DNA from: Mactromeris polynyma
Lineage: Eukaryota; Mollusca; Bivalvia; Venerida; Mactridae
NCBI GenBank assembly: GCA_032209605.1
Contig: JASFXZ010000009.1
Location: 12,263,553 to 12,327,552 of the forward strand
Length of the DNA: 64,000 bases
Reading direction: 5' to 3'
Made by a program: the position numbers and the translations under genes. This document shows, one piece after another, positions 12,738-24,316 of the stretch. Each line of letters starts with the position of its first letter. Position 1 is the first letter of the stretch. Under the pieces are notes generated by a model. It was not told where the DNA came from, did not search any database, and saw only the letters and a program-made list of their open reading frames with translations.

Positions 12738-13287
12738 TGTAGAGTAAGGTGGGGCAAAATGCCATACCGGCGAGGTGAAAGGCCTACGCGTATAAATTCT
12801 GACATCGTTAGATTTGCTGTGCCGCGCGATATTCTTTTTGTGACGTATTACGCAGATGTGAATACCGCGAAAAAAATTAATATCTTTAAAGATAAGTTTT
12901 TAATTCTCATTTTAGTATTTTTACACTATTTTGTTTTAACGCTGATTAGTTGATATTTTAGTATTGCCTCGTACACCTTGTATTCTCGATTTTTGCCATT
13001 CGTGCGTTTGTTTGACGGTATTCATGCACTGCTTACAGGATCGCGATATTGTACTACATTTTACAAGAAGTTATTTATAGATATATAATGTTTCGAGAAT
13101 ATTGCACCTTTTTAAAAATGCGCTTTGTCCCATACATGGGGAAAAAGGCAAACATCAGTAAAAGATATGCTCAATTTATTGAGTTTTATCTCGTTTTGTA
13201 GCTCGCGTTAAATATGTAATAAATGTATAGGCCTAGTATCGTAAAATATTGCTTAATATGGGCGTTTTGCCCCACCTTACGCTACTG
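12738..13287. mobile_element. MITE-like element with GTAAGGTGGGGCAAAA inverted ends
   Basis: GTAGAGTAAGGTGGGGCAAA at 12739 is mirrored by the complement ending at about 13287 (rc: CAGTAGCGTAAGGTGGGGCA). The interior of about 500 bp has no transposase. The right end, CTACTG followed by TATA, would fit a TA target duplication and CAGT-type ends as in pogo-like Tc1/mariner elements. The left end has lost or changed a base, so the duplication is not certain. Confidence 0.65.
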
Positions 13288-14013
13288 TATATAATCCAGG
13301 ACAAAGACATAAGCAGCCATATACTGACCTTGCTCTCAATAAATAAATTATATACATCAGAATACGAAATAAGATATGCGTAATGATGTCCCAGCTCGTA
13401 ATTGATATAGTTAGATTGTAAGTACATCGACAACAAACACCATTGAAGGTTCCATGCTCTTTTATTCCAGAACTAACCTCTAAACCAAAGTAACACAGAT
13501 AACTCTTATAAACAGACATACACAATACCATAGCAGTTATCTCCCCTACATTAGGATAATATGTACACAAGAAATCATACAATGTGTCAACACCCTCGAG
13601 GCTAGCACGGTTCTCATCCGAATGAGCTAACCATGTGACTGTTTAACCACACACCGCGGTGTAAGGCCAACTCGTTCCCTAGCCAAAAGGCTCAACTCAT
13701 ATTCTGTTTTGTTAACTTTTCCAATAATTGGCTGAATTTCCACGGACAACAGTTAACACAGTTTACATTACATTAAAGGCTTACAGAAATGTTGGAAATG
13801 TTCATAGTGTTGTGTTGTGATATTGCATATTCTTTAATTGTTAAAAAGCATGAGTTTAACCTCGCATATTATTATATTGTAACTGTCGTTGATACTCGGG
13901 TACAAAATACAGGTAACCCTAACGTAGTAGAGATATATAGTACACCATGTCGTTACAGTAATTCAACAAAACATTCATACGACATTTCGGCGTATTTATT
14001 ATTAAATACAAAC
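13288..14013. other. No gene recognised
   Basis: Non-coding sequence up to the retrotransposon. Frames of 86 and 101 residues occur here but show no family features. Confidence 0.45.
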
Positions 14014-14081
14014 ACAAGTAACACCACACGCCTCATGCGGGTTTCATAGATAACGAAGACGGCTCGTTGGTTCCACACAAA

Positions 14082-14087
14082 TTTATT
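14082..14087 (-). promoter_or_regulatory. LTR polyadenylation signal
   Basis: AATAAA on the minus strand, downstream of the TATA box and close to the end of the LTR, where the R-U5 boundary signal is expected. Confidence 0.5.
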
Positions 14088-14360
14088 TCATAAGTCTAAA
14101 CTATCAACCCAAATGTTAAAACATATCAAAGTATAAATACGCCAGCTCTTTAAAATGCCAAAGTCCCATGTTCAATTCGCAACAACTTATTAGCTCTAAA
14201 ATACTGTCAACTTAAAACACCCCATCTTACAACCCAAGTTCAACATAGCCCTCTCGCTCTCCAAACTAATCTAAATCTCTAAAACTCTCATAGCTGTAAA
14301 AACCTAAACCCTAAACTCTAAACTCCAAAACTAAACTGACTCTCTAAGTTTTTCGCTGGG

Positions 14361-14368
14361 TATTTATA
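14361..14368 (-). promoter_or_regulatory. LTR TATA box
   Basis: TATAAATA on the minus strand, within GGTATAAATACCC. The equivalent in the 5' LTR of copy B is at 29897-29904. Transcription would start some 25-30 bases downstream. Confidence 0.6.
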
Positions 14369-14895
14369 CCTTCTCTAGAAATGCATGACAATAACATGTT
14401 TATAATTACTATTCCATATGTACAATCAACTTCATAACAAGTCAATCAAAATACCTATCAGTTATATTATGACGTCAACATGAAAACAAAACCGTAATTA
14501 ACATCCATTGTCTCTGAGTCCTAATGGATATTCCATATTGACTGACCACTATAAAATTATCATCAACATAATTAAGACAAATGCCAATTGATTAGTCAAA
14601 GTATTATTATGCAGGTGTTAAGTAATTAATGCCTATTAGCCTTGTTTCCTCCAACAATAACAAGTGTGTATTAGATCAGCAAGATTATTAATTAACATCA
14701 ATTAGATAATTACAAATGTACGTCATACAAATTTACGTCAATGTGTAGCAGAGATGTAATAGAAAGTAATTAGCTTTGTGTATATTAGATCAGCAAGATT
14801 ATTAATTAACATCTATAGATCTAATCAAGATTATTAATTACCATCAATAGAAAAACTAGCGATGAAATTGCTACCTGCAATATCATTGTGTTACA

Positions 14896-14905
14896 TCACT
14901 CTCCT
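14896..14905 (-). other. Polypurine tract of copy A
   Basis: Minus strand AGGAGAGTGA lies immediately before the 3' LTR. This is the usual place for the plus-strand primer of reverse transcription. The same tract follows LTR 2 at 22669-22678. Confidence 0.6.
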
Positions 14906-16140
14906 AATGAAACCAGAATATTCATGCAATGAAGATTCTTAGACGTAATCTACACCATTTAGATATGAACTGCCGATAAACTAATTACACAAAGTAAGTT
15001 TCGTTAATAGGCCCATGTCCAATTAATTATTTGTAACTATGCACAATTAAATAAAGCAATTATGTATTATTTGAGCAAAACATGTATAATATCAACACAT
15101 CAATAAGCCTAAGAATACATATACATAATATATAATACCATCAAATAAGTGCAGAAAATAATAATGATAATCAACAACAACAACAACAGTAAAACCACTC
15201 AATACTATTACTAGTAAGTATGTCAGTCAGCTTACGCAATATTTGCGATTGAATCAGAATAATGTTGAGCTCAAGGTGACTCCCTTGGGATTCTTACTAG
15301 ATTACACCTCATTGTTATGTAATCATACAGGTAGTAGCCTTTGATAATTAACGGGTGCACAAACTTCTGATTAAGTCACCATGGTAACCTTGTTTTCACA
15401 TTGCAATTTTCACATTACTTATTGTCATAAGTAAACACATTTACTTGTCTCTGACAAGATGATTCAAAGAAAACTAGAACTAAATTCACATCTATTGAAG
15501 AAAACACAATAAATTCACATCTATTAAACGAAATTCACGTCTATAAAACGACATCTTCTGGAATCCAGTTATTGACTATCTAATACACAGTTACTCGTGA
15601 CGTCAGTTCCGACTTGAACTGATTTTCAGCTGTCATATATTATTCAACAATTGTTTCAAATTATTTCACTGCTGTTTGATATGATATCAACACTTGGATA
15701 TAACATATGAATAATATTGGAATATCTGCTGACAGATTGCATATCTCATTCCTCCCTTGGTGACTCCGGCGTCTTTCTCGCATCGGGAACGGTATTCGCG
15801 TTCACAGATTCGTCTGTCGTCACCCTCAATTCCTGGTGAGCACTGTTCGTGTCCACACCTTTGGCCTTCCTAGCTAACCATGCTGGGCTTAATTTACCTA
15901 ATTTTTCGTTGGATTTACATCAATAACATAGTATTATACATAGGTCATTGCACTCGCTATTAGTATGGCGATCCAATTAATTTGACTACTGACTTTGGGC
16001 ATTCGATTGATTCATTTTCAAGTACAGATAATAAATTATAATTAGACATGATTAAGTTGAAATATTAAGGACAGTCATGTGTAATTTGTTAAAGATATAG
16101 TTTTTAATGTTGTACGTCCCATAATTGTCATGTAATGAAG
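14906..16140. other. Long 3' non-coding region of retrotransposon copy A
   Basis: About 1.65 kb separates the pol stop from the polypurine tract, which is long for a Ty3/gypsy element. It contains AT-rich sequence with ATTAATTA-rich stretches and no intact reading frame in this part. The same region recurs at 22679-23913. Confidence 0.6.
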
Positions 16141-16475
16141 TCACTGTAAGCGATGCAATTCAATTATAATCGAAACAGTGCAACAGGTGATTGTATAACA
16201 ACAGTTGCCTTCTGCATTTGTGCTACATAACAAATTATCGTTAATCTCCATGGATTTACAATCATGATACCCCGAAATGTTTGAATTCATGTACATTGCA
16301 GATAGAAGACGCGAACTTGGTTCAATCCGCATTTGCCAGTCAGTTTTATCTCTAGTAACAATGAAATTACGCACCTTTTATTCATTATCATTTTATTAAA
16401 AATAACTTGGTCGTGCATTACAACCGCCCTAGTTAAGCCAGCAAGGTTGAGCAATATGAAGCCAAATATGATCAT
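16141..16475 (-). other. Small post-pol frames, copy A (possible env relic)
   Basis: Downstream of pol, an ATG at 16475 opens a 62-residue frame whose first 17 residues look like a signal peptide (MIIFGFILLNLAGLTRA). A second frame (16141-16374), offset from the first, is cysteine-containing and ends in a hydrophobic run. The position matches where env-like genes sit in some Ty3/gypsy lineages. The frames are short, offset and lack recognisable envelope motifs. Copy B carries the same frames at 23914-24248. Either this is a relic or it is non-coding. Confidence 0.3.
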
Positions 16476-16543
16476 ATTTTCGTTACCCTAATCAACACTT
16501 CAACATATTTTGAAGCCTTTAAAATTATCAATGTACAATGTAA

Positions 16544-19500
16544 TCAGAAAAGCTCAGAAATAGCTTTGAACAAGTTTCTCATATTCGATTGTTGCTGTTT
16601 GCGCCGTTGTTTACATTTGCCCTTAAGAACAGTTTGATTGTTTGACTGAATTATATTTTTAACTGCATTCATTTGCATCCCATTTGTTTCAGACATCTCT
16701 GAGATGTCTCCATTTGAATGAGTGTCAGATATGTCACTGAACATTAAATCATTGGTATCATGGTCTGAATTATCTTCAATTTTGGCCCCTAGTACATTAT
16801 CAGAATTATTTTGTGACATTATTATATCCCTGTCACCTTCTAAAGATTCAGTTGTTGAGCGCTCGTCAGTTTGCCCAGAGTCCGAAAATTCATTAGTGTC
16901 TGAGTTTTTCTCCCTTTGTTTTAATCTCTTTGCCAACTCCATTAATGGAATATCATCCTCATTTTCTGAATTTTCCCGCTCTTTTCTAAATAATTTTTCT
17001 ATCCGTTGTTTCCCCCCATTAATATTATTGTCAGTATCAGTCTCTGAATTTTCGGGCGGTACAACAAAAGTAGCTTTTCTACGCGGTCGGCCGTTGCAGT
17101 CTTTCGGAATATCCCATTCATCAATATTAGCATGTCTTATTTGTTCCGCATGAACTTTTCTAGTGGAGTTATCTAACTGATTTCGTACAAGGTAAGTAAG
17201 GGGAGATTTCTTTTCTATAATTCTATAATATGGTTTCCATTTTCTGTCTAATTTGCCCTTCTTTTGAAAATTCATAAAGTATACTGGATCATTTATTTCA
17301 AAATGTATTTCTTGAGCTTTCAAATTTGCATATCTTGCTTGTCTCTTTTTCGCTTTCTTAAGATTTTTATAAGCAGTCAAAAATGCCCTATGTTGTTCTT
17401 GTAATGCGATTTTGTGAAGTTCAGTACCTTCATATTTCCGCCTTGGTTTTAGTAAATTATCTATTGGTAAAACAACCTCACGGTTATACAGTAAGTAAAA
17501 TGGCGAAAATTTTGTAGACTCATTAACATTAAACCTAATGGCAGCCAGACTCTGATTCAAATATAAGTCCCATGTTTCAAGTTGCCCGTCTTTTATTTTC
17601 TTAGCGATAATATCATTTAGGGTTTTATGAAATCTTTCAATTCTTGAATTTCCCTGGGGGTGAAAAGGTGTGCATTTCACATGTCTTATATTCATTTCTG
17701 CTAGAGTTTCTTGTACTGATTTTGCGCAATTTTCTTGCCCGTTATCAGATACTAATTGCAACGGTGTTCCATAACGAGGATATATTTCTTCAATAAGTAA
17801 ATGTGCTATATTTTCCGCACTTTTATCGGGCACTGCCCATGCCTCAGGAAAACCACTATAGATATCTATGAATCCTACGATATATTTATTTCCAGACTTA
17901 GTTGTGGGAAATGGCCCACTAAGATCTACTGCGATAGAAGCAAATGCATATGGAGGCACACTCGTTTCTTGTATTGGTGCTTTAATTTTCTTTAACACTC
18001 GTGTCTGACAATCTACACATCTATTCACATAAGTACTGATGTCCTTAAACATTGCAGGCCAATAATATTTCTGTTTCGTTGTGTAAAATGTTTTGTCAGT
18101 GCCCATATGGCCGTTGTCATCATGAAATTGTTTAAGAATACTATCTTTAAGATGGTCAGGTACAAATAGTCGAAGACATGGGTCTTCGTCTGCATTCGAT
18201 AAATAGTAAAGGATATTATTTAATTCAATATGTTTGTTTTGGATGGATTTTGACGGCTTCCCGTGTTTAAGTATCATTTTGAGCTCAATTATGTTTGCAT
18301 CCTGATTTTGTTCTTTTGCCATATCAAATTCACATTTTGGTTCCAGAAACTGGTCATTAACAGGTGGTTTGTAGTTCACATATTTTGCGGTCTCTATCCT
18401 ATTTGAATTTAGAGCATTGATTTTGTAAGTTTTATCACTGATATCTAATTCTACTTGTCCATGTCCTACATCATCACTGCACACAGTAGGTGAGCGGGAA
18501 AGTAGATCTGCGCAAACATTTTTAGGCCCTTCTATATATTCAATTTTACAATTATAACCCGTGATACCTAACGCCCACATTTGAATTTTTTTATTCTGCA
18601 TCGGAGATTCAAGCAAGTATTTCAAAGGCATGTGGTCTGTTTTAATAACAAATTCCGCATTATGTAAGTAATGGTCTAATTTCTGTAATGCATAATGAAT
18701 AGCAAATGCCTCTTTTTCAACTGTTGAATATTTACATTGTGCGCTATTAAGTTTATGAGAAAAATAATAAATTGGTTTTTCATTGGCAGACTTGTCTTCG
18801 AGGCTCTCATTTTCCTCACATTCCTGTGTCAAGCACGCCCCGATACATGTGTCGCTGGCGTCCGTATATAGAATGTAGGGCTTATTAGTGTTAGGATAAA
18901 CCAGTAAGGGTACTATGGTTAAATGATTCTTCAGTGTCTGAAACCCAGACTCACAAACATCTGTCCAACTAAACCTGGCATATTTTCTAGTAAGATTAAT
19001 TAATGGCTCTGCAACCTCTGAGAACCGTGGTATAAAGCGTCTATAAAACGAACACATTCCTATAAAACTTCTAACCTCTCTGACTGTTTTCGGACTAGGT
19101 AGTTTCCTAATTGCATTTACTTTCATTGGGTCCGGTTTGATTCCATCTTTAGATATAATAAAGCCTAAGTAATTTGTCTCATTTTGCAAAAATTGACATT
19201 TCTTTAGTTTAAGTTTTAGACCATGTTGCCTCAATCGTTTGAAAACTTCAGCTATGTGTACTTTATGTTCTTCTAATGTTTTACTAAATAGCAACAAATC
19301 ATCTAAGTACGCGACTGCAAAAGATTCTATTCCCTGTAATACAATCGTCATGAGTTCTTGAAACACTGCGGGAGCTGTGGACAATCCAAATGGCATTACT
19401 TCAAATTCAAACAGTCCTTTATGACAACAAAATGCAGTTTTCTTTTTATCCTCATCGTCCATCAGTATTTGCCAGTAACCGCTTTTTAAATCAAGTGATG

Positions 19501-20659
19501 TAAAATATTTTGATTCTCCTAATAAAGCCAATATATCATCTATAATAGGAAGCGGGAATGAATTAACTTTAGTTATTTTATTCAATTTTCTAAAATCCAC
19601 ACAAAACCGCTTGGTTCCGTCCTTCTTGTCTACAATGACAACCGGAAATGCCCAAGGTGACCTAGACCTAGATATGATTTTTGCCTCTAGCATCTCTTCA
19701 ACTGCCTCATCTATAATTTTTCTATTGTTCAACGGAGTGCGATATGGTTTAAGTTTTATTGGCGGTTGATTGTTTGTATCAAGCTTCATTTTTACAGTAT
19801 CAGTGTGACCCAGTTCTGAGTCTTTATTTGCAAATAAATCAGCATTTTCTCTTATGACTGACAATATAAGATCTCGGTGTTCTTGTGGAACAATAACGTT
19901 ATCAACATCAATTTTGCTACTAATTTTGTTACTATTATTTGCATTTTTAGAGATGTCTTTAATAGAGCTAATTTTTTCATCCTGTTTTATTTGTTCTAAT
20001 TTGGCAACAACGCAACCCCGTTTTAACCTAATACACTTATTAGTGTTATTTACAATCATGACTGGAAATTTACGTTTTTCATTTAACTCCATTACAGAAT
20101 TTGATACTGTTAAGCCTGGTTGTGTACCCGTAAAGCCTTTGTCAACGCCTTTCACGCAATATGTTTGTTTGATAGGTATATCCGGTTTATGCTTAACCTT
20201 CCCATAACAAAGCTTAGCAGTTTGTGGTTGAAGTTTAGTGTCAAATCTTAATCTGATAAGTGATGATATGTGTATATCTTCTTCTAACGGGACATATGTT
20301 TTTCCTACTCTTAAGCAACCTAAGTCGTAGTACAATCTAACACCATTTTGTAGAAGCCAATCGGCACCTAATATCATATTCCTATTCATATTTTTGACAA
20401 TGTAGAAAGTGTGATTCAACTCGGTACTCCCGATTCTGAAAGTAATGTCAATACATCCGTCGACGTTCAACGATTCCCCATTTACTGATTGTAATAAAAC
20501 CTTCTTTTTCTGTAATTTAGGTTTATCTTTTAATAAATCATAGACCCGCCGATGCATTAAAGACACTTCAGCCCCTGAATCAACTAACGTTCTAAATTTT
20601 TCTTTTCCTATTTTAATAACACAAGAATTTGGATTTCCAGCTAACGATACATTGTACAT
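16544..20659 (-). CDS. pol: Pol polyprotein, copy A (protease-RT-RNase H-integrase)
   Basis: This 1371-residue frame encodes the replication enzymes of a Ty3/gypsy retrotransposon. Domains in order: aspartic protease with LVDSGA (Asp27) and flap-side ILGADWL near 96-102; reverse transcriptase with FTSLDLKSGYWQI (Asp390) and YLDD at 451-454; RNase H with TDAS (Asp600), the Glu at 648/650 region and Asp675; integrase with an HHCC zinc site (His846, His851, Cys881, Cys884) and catalytic Asp912, Asp972, Glu1008 (DD35E); then a GPY/F-like WKPYYRI at 1141-1147. The last 170 residues are acidic and low in structure. No chromodomain is evident. The first ATG is taken as the border only for convenience: the frame is open upstream past the gag stop, so Pol is probably made by -1 frameshifting. 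The frame itself is intact, but its gag is broken. Confidence 0.95.
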   Translation of the reverse strand: MYNVSLAGNPNSCVIKIGKEKFRTLVDSGAEVSLMHRRVYDLLKDKPKLQKKKVLLQSVNGESLNVDGCIDITFRIGSTELNHTFYIVKNMNRNMILGADWLLQNGVRLYYDLGCLRVGKTYVPLEEDIHISSLIRLRFDTKLQPQTAKLCYGKVKHKPDIPIKQTYCVKGVDKGFTGTQPGLTVSNSVMELNEKRKFPVMIVNNTNKCIRLKRGCVVAKLEQIKQDEKISSIKDISKNANNSNKISSKIDVDNVIVPQEHRDLILSVIRENADLFANKDSELGHTDTVKMKLDTNNQPPIKLKPYRTPLNNRKIIDEAVEEMLEAKIISRSRSPWAFPVVIVDKKDGTKRFCVDFRKLNKITKVNSFPLPIIDDILALLGESKYFTSLDLKSGYWQILMDDEDKKKTAFCCHKGLFEFEVMPFGLSTAPAVFQELMTIVLQGIESFAVAYLDDLLLFSKTLEEHKVHIAEVFKRLRQHGLKLKLKKCQFLQNETNYLGFIISKDGIKPDPMKVNAIRKLPSPKTVREVRSFIGMCSFYRRFIPRFSEVAEPLINLTRKYARFSWTDVCESGFQTLKNHLTIVPLLVYPNTNKPYILYTDASDTCIGACLTQECEENESLEDKSANEKPIYYFSHKLNSAQCKYSTVEKEAFAIHYALQKLDHYLHNAEFVIKTDHMPLKYLLESPMQNKKIQMWALGITGYNCKIEYIEGPKNVCADLLSRSPTVCSDDVGHGQVELDISDKTYKINALNSNRIETAKYVNYKPPVNDQFLEPKCEFDMAKEQNQDANIIELKMILKHGKPSKSIQNKHIELNNILYYLSNADEDPCLRLFVPDHLKDSILKQFHDDNGHMGTDKTFYTTKQKYYWPAMFKDISTYVNRCVDCQTRVLKKIKAPIQETSVPPYAFASIAVDLSGPFPTTKSGNKYIVGFIDIYSGFPEAWAVPDKSAENIAHLLIEEIYPRYGTPLQLVSDNGQENCAKSVQETLAEMNIRHVKCTPFHPQGNSRIERFHKTLNDIIAKKIKDGQLETWDLYLNQSLAAIRFNVNESTKFSPFYLLYNREVVLPIDNLLKPRRKYEGTELHKIALQEQHRAFLTAYKNLKKAKKRQARYANLKAQEIHFEINDPVYFMNFQKKGKLDRKWKPYYRIIEKKSPLTYLVRNQLDNSTRKVHAEQIRHANIDEWDIPKDCNGRPRRKATFVVPPENSETDTDNNINGGKQRIEKLFRKERENSENEDDIPLMELAKRLKQREKNSDTNEFSDSGQTDERSTTESLEGDRDIIMSQNNSDNVLGAKIEDNSDHDTNDLMFSDISDTHSNGDISEMSETNGMQMNAVKNIIQSNNQTVLKGKCKQRRKQQQSNMRNLFKAISELF

Positions 20660-20671
20660 TGGTAATTTATT

Positions 20672-20716
20672 TCTCCTAACATTGGCTTCGGCATGAAAGG
20701 AGAGTTTTAGTTTCCC
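20672..20716 (-). promoter_or_regulatory. Candidate gag-pol -1 frameshift signal, copy A
   Basis: GGGAAAC (plus 20710-20716) followed directly by TAA in the gag frame, then a TCTCCT/AGGAGA stem (plus 20698-20703 and 20672-20677). It is identical to copy B. In this copy the upstream duplication has already put translation out of frame, so ribosomes starting at the gag ATG would not arrive in the right frame. Confidence 0.6.
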
Positions 20717-20839
20717 TGAAACTTACCCTGATTAAATTTCTTACAATGCATTCTTATGTGCCCCTTTTGCCCACAATTCCAACACTCTATATGATCATAA
20801 TTTCTTTTGACCCACTCCCTTTCTACTGCATTTATTTGT

Positions 20840-21583
20840 TTATGTTTGTTTATGTTTGTTCATGCAATTTTGTTCTGAATGACCCGGCTTCTTACAATAA
20901 TTGCATCTTCTTGTCGGCCGATAATGATCGACTTCCATAGATTCAAACCCAGAATTTAAGTTATCATTTCCCCTCCTAGTCCGCAGATTAAACCTAGCTC
21001 TTACATTTTGCTCTGCCATTGCGTTAGTTACTGCAGCTTGTAACGTTGCAGGATTTGCCCGCATTATTTTCATTCTTAAATAATCATGCGCTAACCCATC
21101 TATGAAAAACCCAACTAATTGTCGTTCTACACTGTGTACATCGCCTTGCGGTCCAGCAAATGCTTCTTCAGCTAAACCAAGCAGTCTTTCCGCAAATAAT
21201 TGTACATTTTCATTAGGTTTCTGTCTAACATTTCTTAAAATCATAAATGCATGTTGCGCGTCAGTTATTTCTGCAAACCTAGATGCTAATTCTCCCTTAA
21301 ACCCGTCCCAATTTGCCATTGGATGATCATTTAGATATCTTTGAATAAAATCGCTTACAGGACCCTGACTTGATTGATAAGCCACTAATTTCTTTTTGTC
21401 ATCTGGGAGACCAGTAAGAACTGCATATTTTTCAATTGATTTTACCCATGTCTTAAATTTCTTTGGATCACCATCAAATGATGGAACAATTTGTGCAATG
21501 CCCTGAGTGCCAACAGCAGCCGAAACGTTTGCTAATTGTGTAGCCAAATTATTAAAAATCTCGCCCATTTCATGGTTAGCCAT
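20840..21583 (-). pseudogene. gag: Gag, copy A, truncated by a 10-bp duplication
   Basis: Reading from ATG at 21583, this matches copy B until after the first zinc knuckle. There TATGTTTGTT is duplicated (20841-20850 and 20851-20860), shifting the frame; a stop follows after 247 residues. The capsid-like part and the first CCHC knuckle (Cys227, Cys230, His235, Cys240) remain. The second knuckle and the frameshift site are out of frame. The remaining sequence down to about 20707 is still present. Confidence 0.9.
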
Positions 21584-21789
21584 TTTTGCCAAAGGAATAG
21601 ATATAAACAATAACTCACCGATACTGTGTTTCCCGTTTCGTCAATCAATGATGGTCCGCCCCTGGTATTTCTCGTCTAGCGCCTCTGTCCAAGTATGTTT
21701 CTGTTAGTACCTCTGTTGTGATTTCCGCGACAATTTAAGTTCGTTCAAATTGTTCCTATCCTGGTCACTTGCGCACCAGAAATCATCCA
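21584..21789 (-). other. 5' leader and primer-binding region, copy A
   Basis: Lies between LTR 2 and the gag ATG (206 nt). TGGATGATTTCTGG begins directly at the LTR edge on the minus strand, the position and TGG start of a primer-binding site. I could not match it confidently to a particular tRNA 3' end. GGTGAG near the gag start could act as a splice donor. Confidence 0.55.
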
Positions 21790-22668
21790 TGTAACACCAC
21801 ACGCCTCATGCGGGTTTCATAGATAACGAAGACGGCTCGTTGGTTCCACACAAATTTATTTCATAAGTCTAAACTATCAACCCAAATGTTAAAACATATC
21901 AAAGTATAAATACGCCAGCTCTTTAAAATGCCAAAGTCCCATGTTCAATTCGCAACAACTTATTAGCTCTAAAATACTGTCAACTTAAAACACCCCATCT
22001 TACAACCCAAGTTCAACATAGCCCTCTCGCTCTCCAAACTAATCTAAATCTCTAAAACTCTCATAGCTGTAAAAACCTAAACCCTAAACTCTAAACTCCA
22101 AAACTAAACTGACTCTCTAAGTTTTTCGCTGGGTATTTATACCTTCTCTAGAAATGCATGACAATAACATGTTTATAATTACTATTCCATATGTACAATC
22201 AACTTCATAACAAGTCAATCAAAATACCTATCAGTTATATTATGACGTCAACATGAAAACAAAACCGTAATTAACATCCATTGTCTCTGAGTCCTAATGG
22301 ATATTCCATATTGACTGACCACTATAAAATTATCATCAACATAATTAAGACAAATGCCAATTGATTAGTCAAAGTATTATTATGCAGGTGTTAAGTAATT
22401 AATGCCTATTAGCCTTGTTTCCTCCAACAATAACAAGTGTGTATTAGATCAGCAAGATTATTAATTAACATCAATTAGATAATTACAAATGTACGTCATA
22501 CAAATTTACGTCAATGTGTAGCAGAGATGTAATAGAAAGTAATTAGCTTTGTGTATATTAGATCAGCAAGATTATTAATTAACATCTATAGATCTAATCA
22601 AGATTATTAATTACCATCAATAGAAAAACTAGCGATGAAATTGCTACCTGCAATATCATTGTGTTACA
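21790..22668 (-). repeat. LTR 2 (shared: 5' LTR of copy A, 3' LTR of copy B)
   Basis: The 879-bp LTR has intact TGTAAC...GTTACA ends. It serves both elements and has the same TATA and AATAAA sites as the others. A primer-binding region borders it on one side and a polypurine tract on the other, as expected for a recombinant tandem. Confidence 0.93.
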
Positions 22669-23913
22669 TCACTCTCCTAATGAAACCAGAATATTCATGC
22701 AATGAAGATTCTTAGACGTAATCTACACCATTTAGATATGAACTGCCGATAAACTAATTACACAAAGTAAGTTTCGTTAATAGGCCCATGTCCAATTAAT
22801 TATTTGTAACTATGCACAATTAAATAAAGCAATTATGTATTATTTGAGCAAAACATGTATAATATCAACACATCAATAAGCCTAAGAATACATATACATA
22901 ATATATAATACCATCAAATAAGTGCAGAAAATAATAATGATAATCAACAACAACAACAACAGTAAAACCACTCAATACTATTACTAGTAAGTATGTCAGT
23001 CAGCTTACGCAATATTTGCGATTGAATCAGAATAATGTTGAGCTCAAGGTGACTCCCTTGGGATTCTTACTAGATTACACCTCATTGTTATGTAATCATA
23101 CAGGTAGTAGCCTTGGATAATTAACGGGTGCACAAACTTCTGATTAAGTCACCATGGTAACCTTGTTTTCACATTGCAATTTTCACATTACTTATTGTCA
23201 TAAGTAAACACATTTACTTGTCTCTGACAAGATGATTCAAAGAAAACTAGAACTAAATTCACATCTATTGAAGAAAACACAATAAATTCACATCTATTAA
23301 ACGAAATTCACGTCTATAAAACGACATCTTCTGGAATCCAGTTATTGACTATCTAATACACAGTTACTCGTGACGTCAGTTCCGACTTGAACTGATTTTC
23401 AGCTGTCATATATTATTCAACAATTGTTTCAAATTATTTCACTGCTGTTTGATATGATATCAACACTTGGATATAACATATGAATAATATTGGAATATCT
23501 GCTGACAGATTGCATATCTCATTCCTCCCTTGGTGACTCCGGCGTCTTTCTCGCATCGGGAACGGTATTCGCGTTCACAGATTCGTCTGTCGTCACCCTC
23601 AATTCCTGGTGAGCACTGTTCGTGTCCACACCTTTGGCCTTCCTAGCTAACCATGCTGGGCTTAATTTACCTAATTTTTCGTTGGATTTACATCAATAAC
23701 ATAGTATTATACATAGGTCATTGCACTCGCTATTAGTATGGCGATCCAATTAATTTGACTACTGACTTTGGGCATTCGATTGATTCATTTTCAAGTACAG
23801 ATAATAAATTATAATTAGACATGATTAAGTTGAAATATTAAGGACAGTCATGTGTAATTTGTTAAAGATATAGTTTTTAATGTTGTACGTCCCATAATTG
23901 TCATGTAATGAAG

Positions 23914-24248
23914 TCACTGTAAGCGATGCAATTCAATTATAATCGAAACAGTGCAACAGGTGATTGTATAACAACAGTTGCCTTCTGCATTTGTGCTACA
24001 TAACAAATTATCGTTAATCTCCATGGATTTACAATCATGATACCCCGAAATGTTTGAATTCATGTACATTGCAGATAGAAGACGCGAACTTGGTTCAATC
24101 CGCATTTGCCAGTCAGTTTTATCTCTAGTAACAATGAAATTACGCACCTTTTATTCATTATCATTTTATTAAAAATAACTTGGTCGTGCATTACAACCGC
24201 CCTAGTTAAGCCAGCAAGGTTGAGCAATATGAAGCCAAATATGATCAT
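23914..24248 (-). other. Small post-pol frames, copy B (possible env relic)
   Basis: Same two offset frames as in copy A, unchanged in translation. Identity between copies reflects their recent common origin and gives no evidence of selection. Confidence 0.3.
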
Positions 24249-24316
24249 ATTTTCGTTACCCTAATCAACACTTCAACATATTTTGAAGCCTTTAAAATTA
24301 TCAATGTACAATGTAA

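Larger units (their letters stand above)
14018..14895 (-). repeat. LTR 1 (3' LTR of copy A)
   Basis: This 878-bp LTR runs from (T)GTAACACCACACG to CATTGTGTTACA, so the ends are inverted. Its first base is changed or lost relative to the other two LTRs. On the minus strand it has TATAAATA (plus 14361-14368), then AATAAA (plus 14082-14087) about 275 bases downstream, as expected for promoter and polyadenylation sites. Confidence 0.93.

Noticed and set aside
14305..14335. Telomere-like AAACCTAAACCCTAAACTC stretch in the LTR
   Set aside because: Irregular, present once per LTR and part of the element; not a telomeric array.
16722..20207. Plus-strand frames opposite pol (143, 64 and 117 codons) and their equivalents at 24495-27980
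   Set aside because: They are antisense shadows of the pol gene with no own signals.
21102..21326. Plus-strand frames opposite gag (also 28865-29089 and the 66-codon frames near 21507 and 29270)
   Set aside because: Antisense shadows of gag and its leader.
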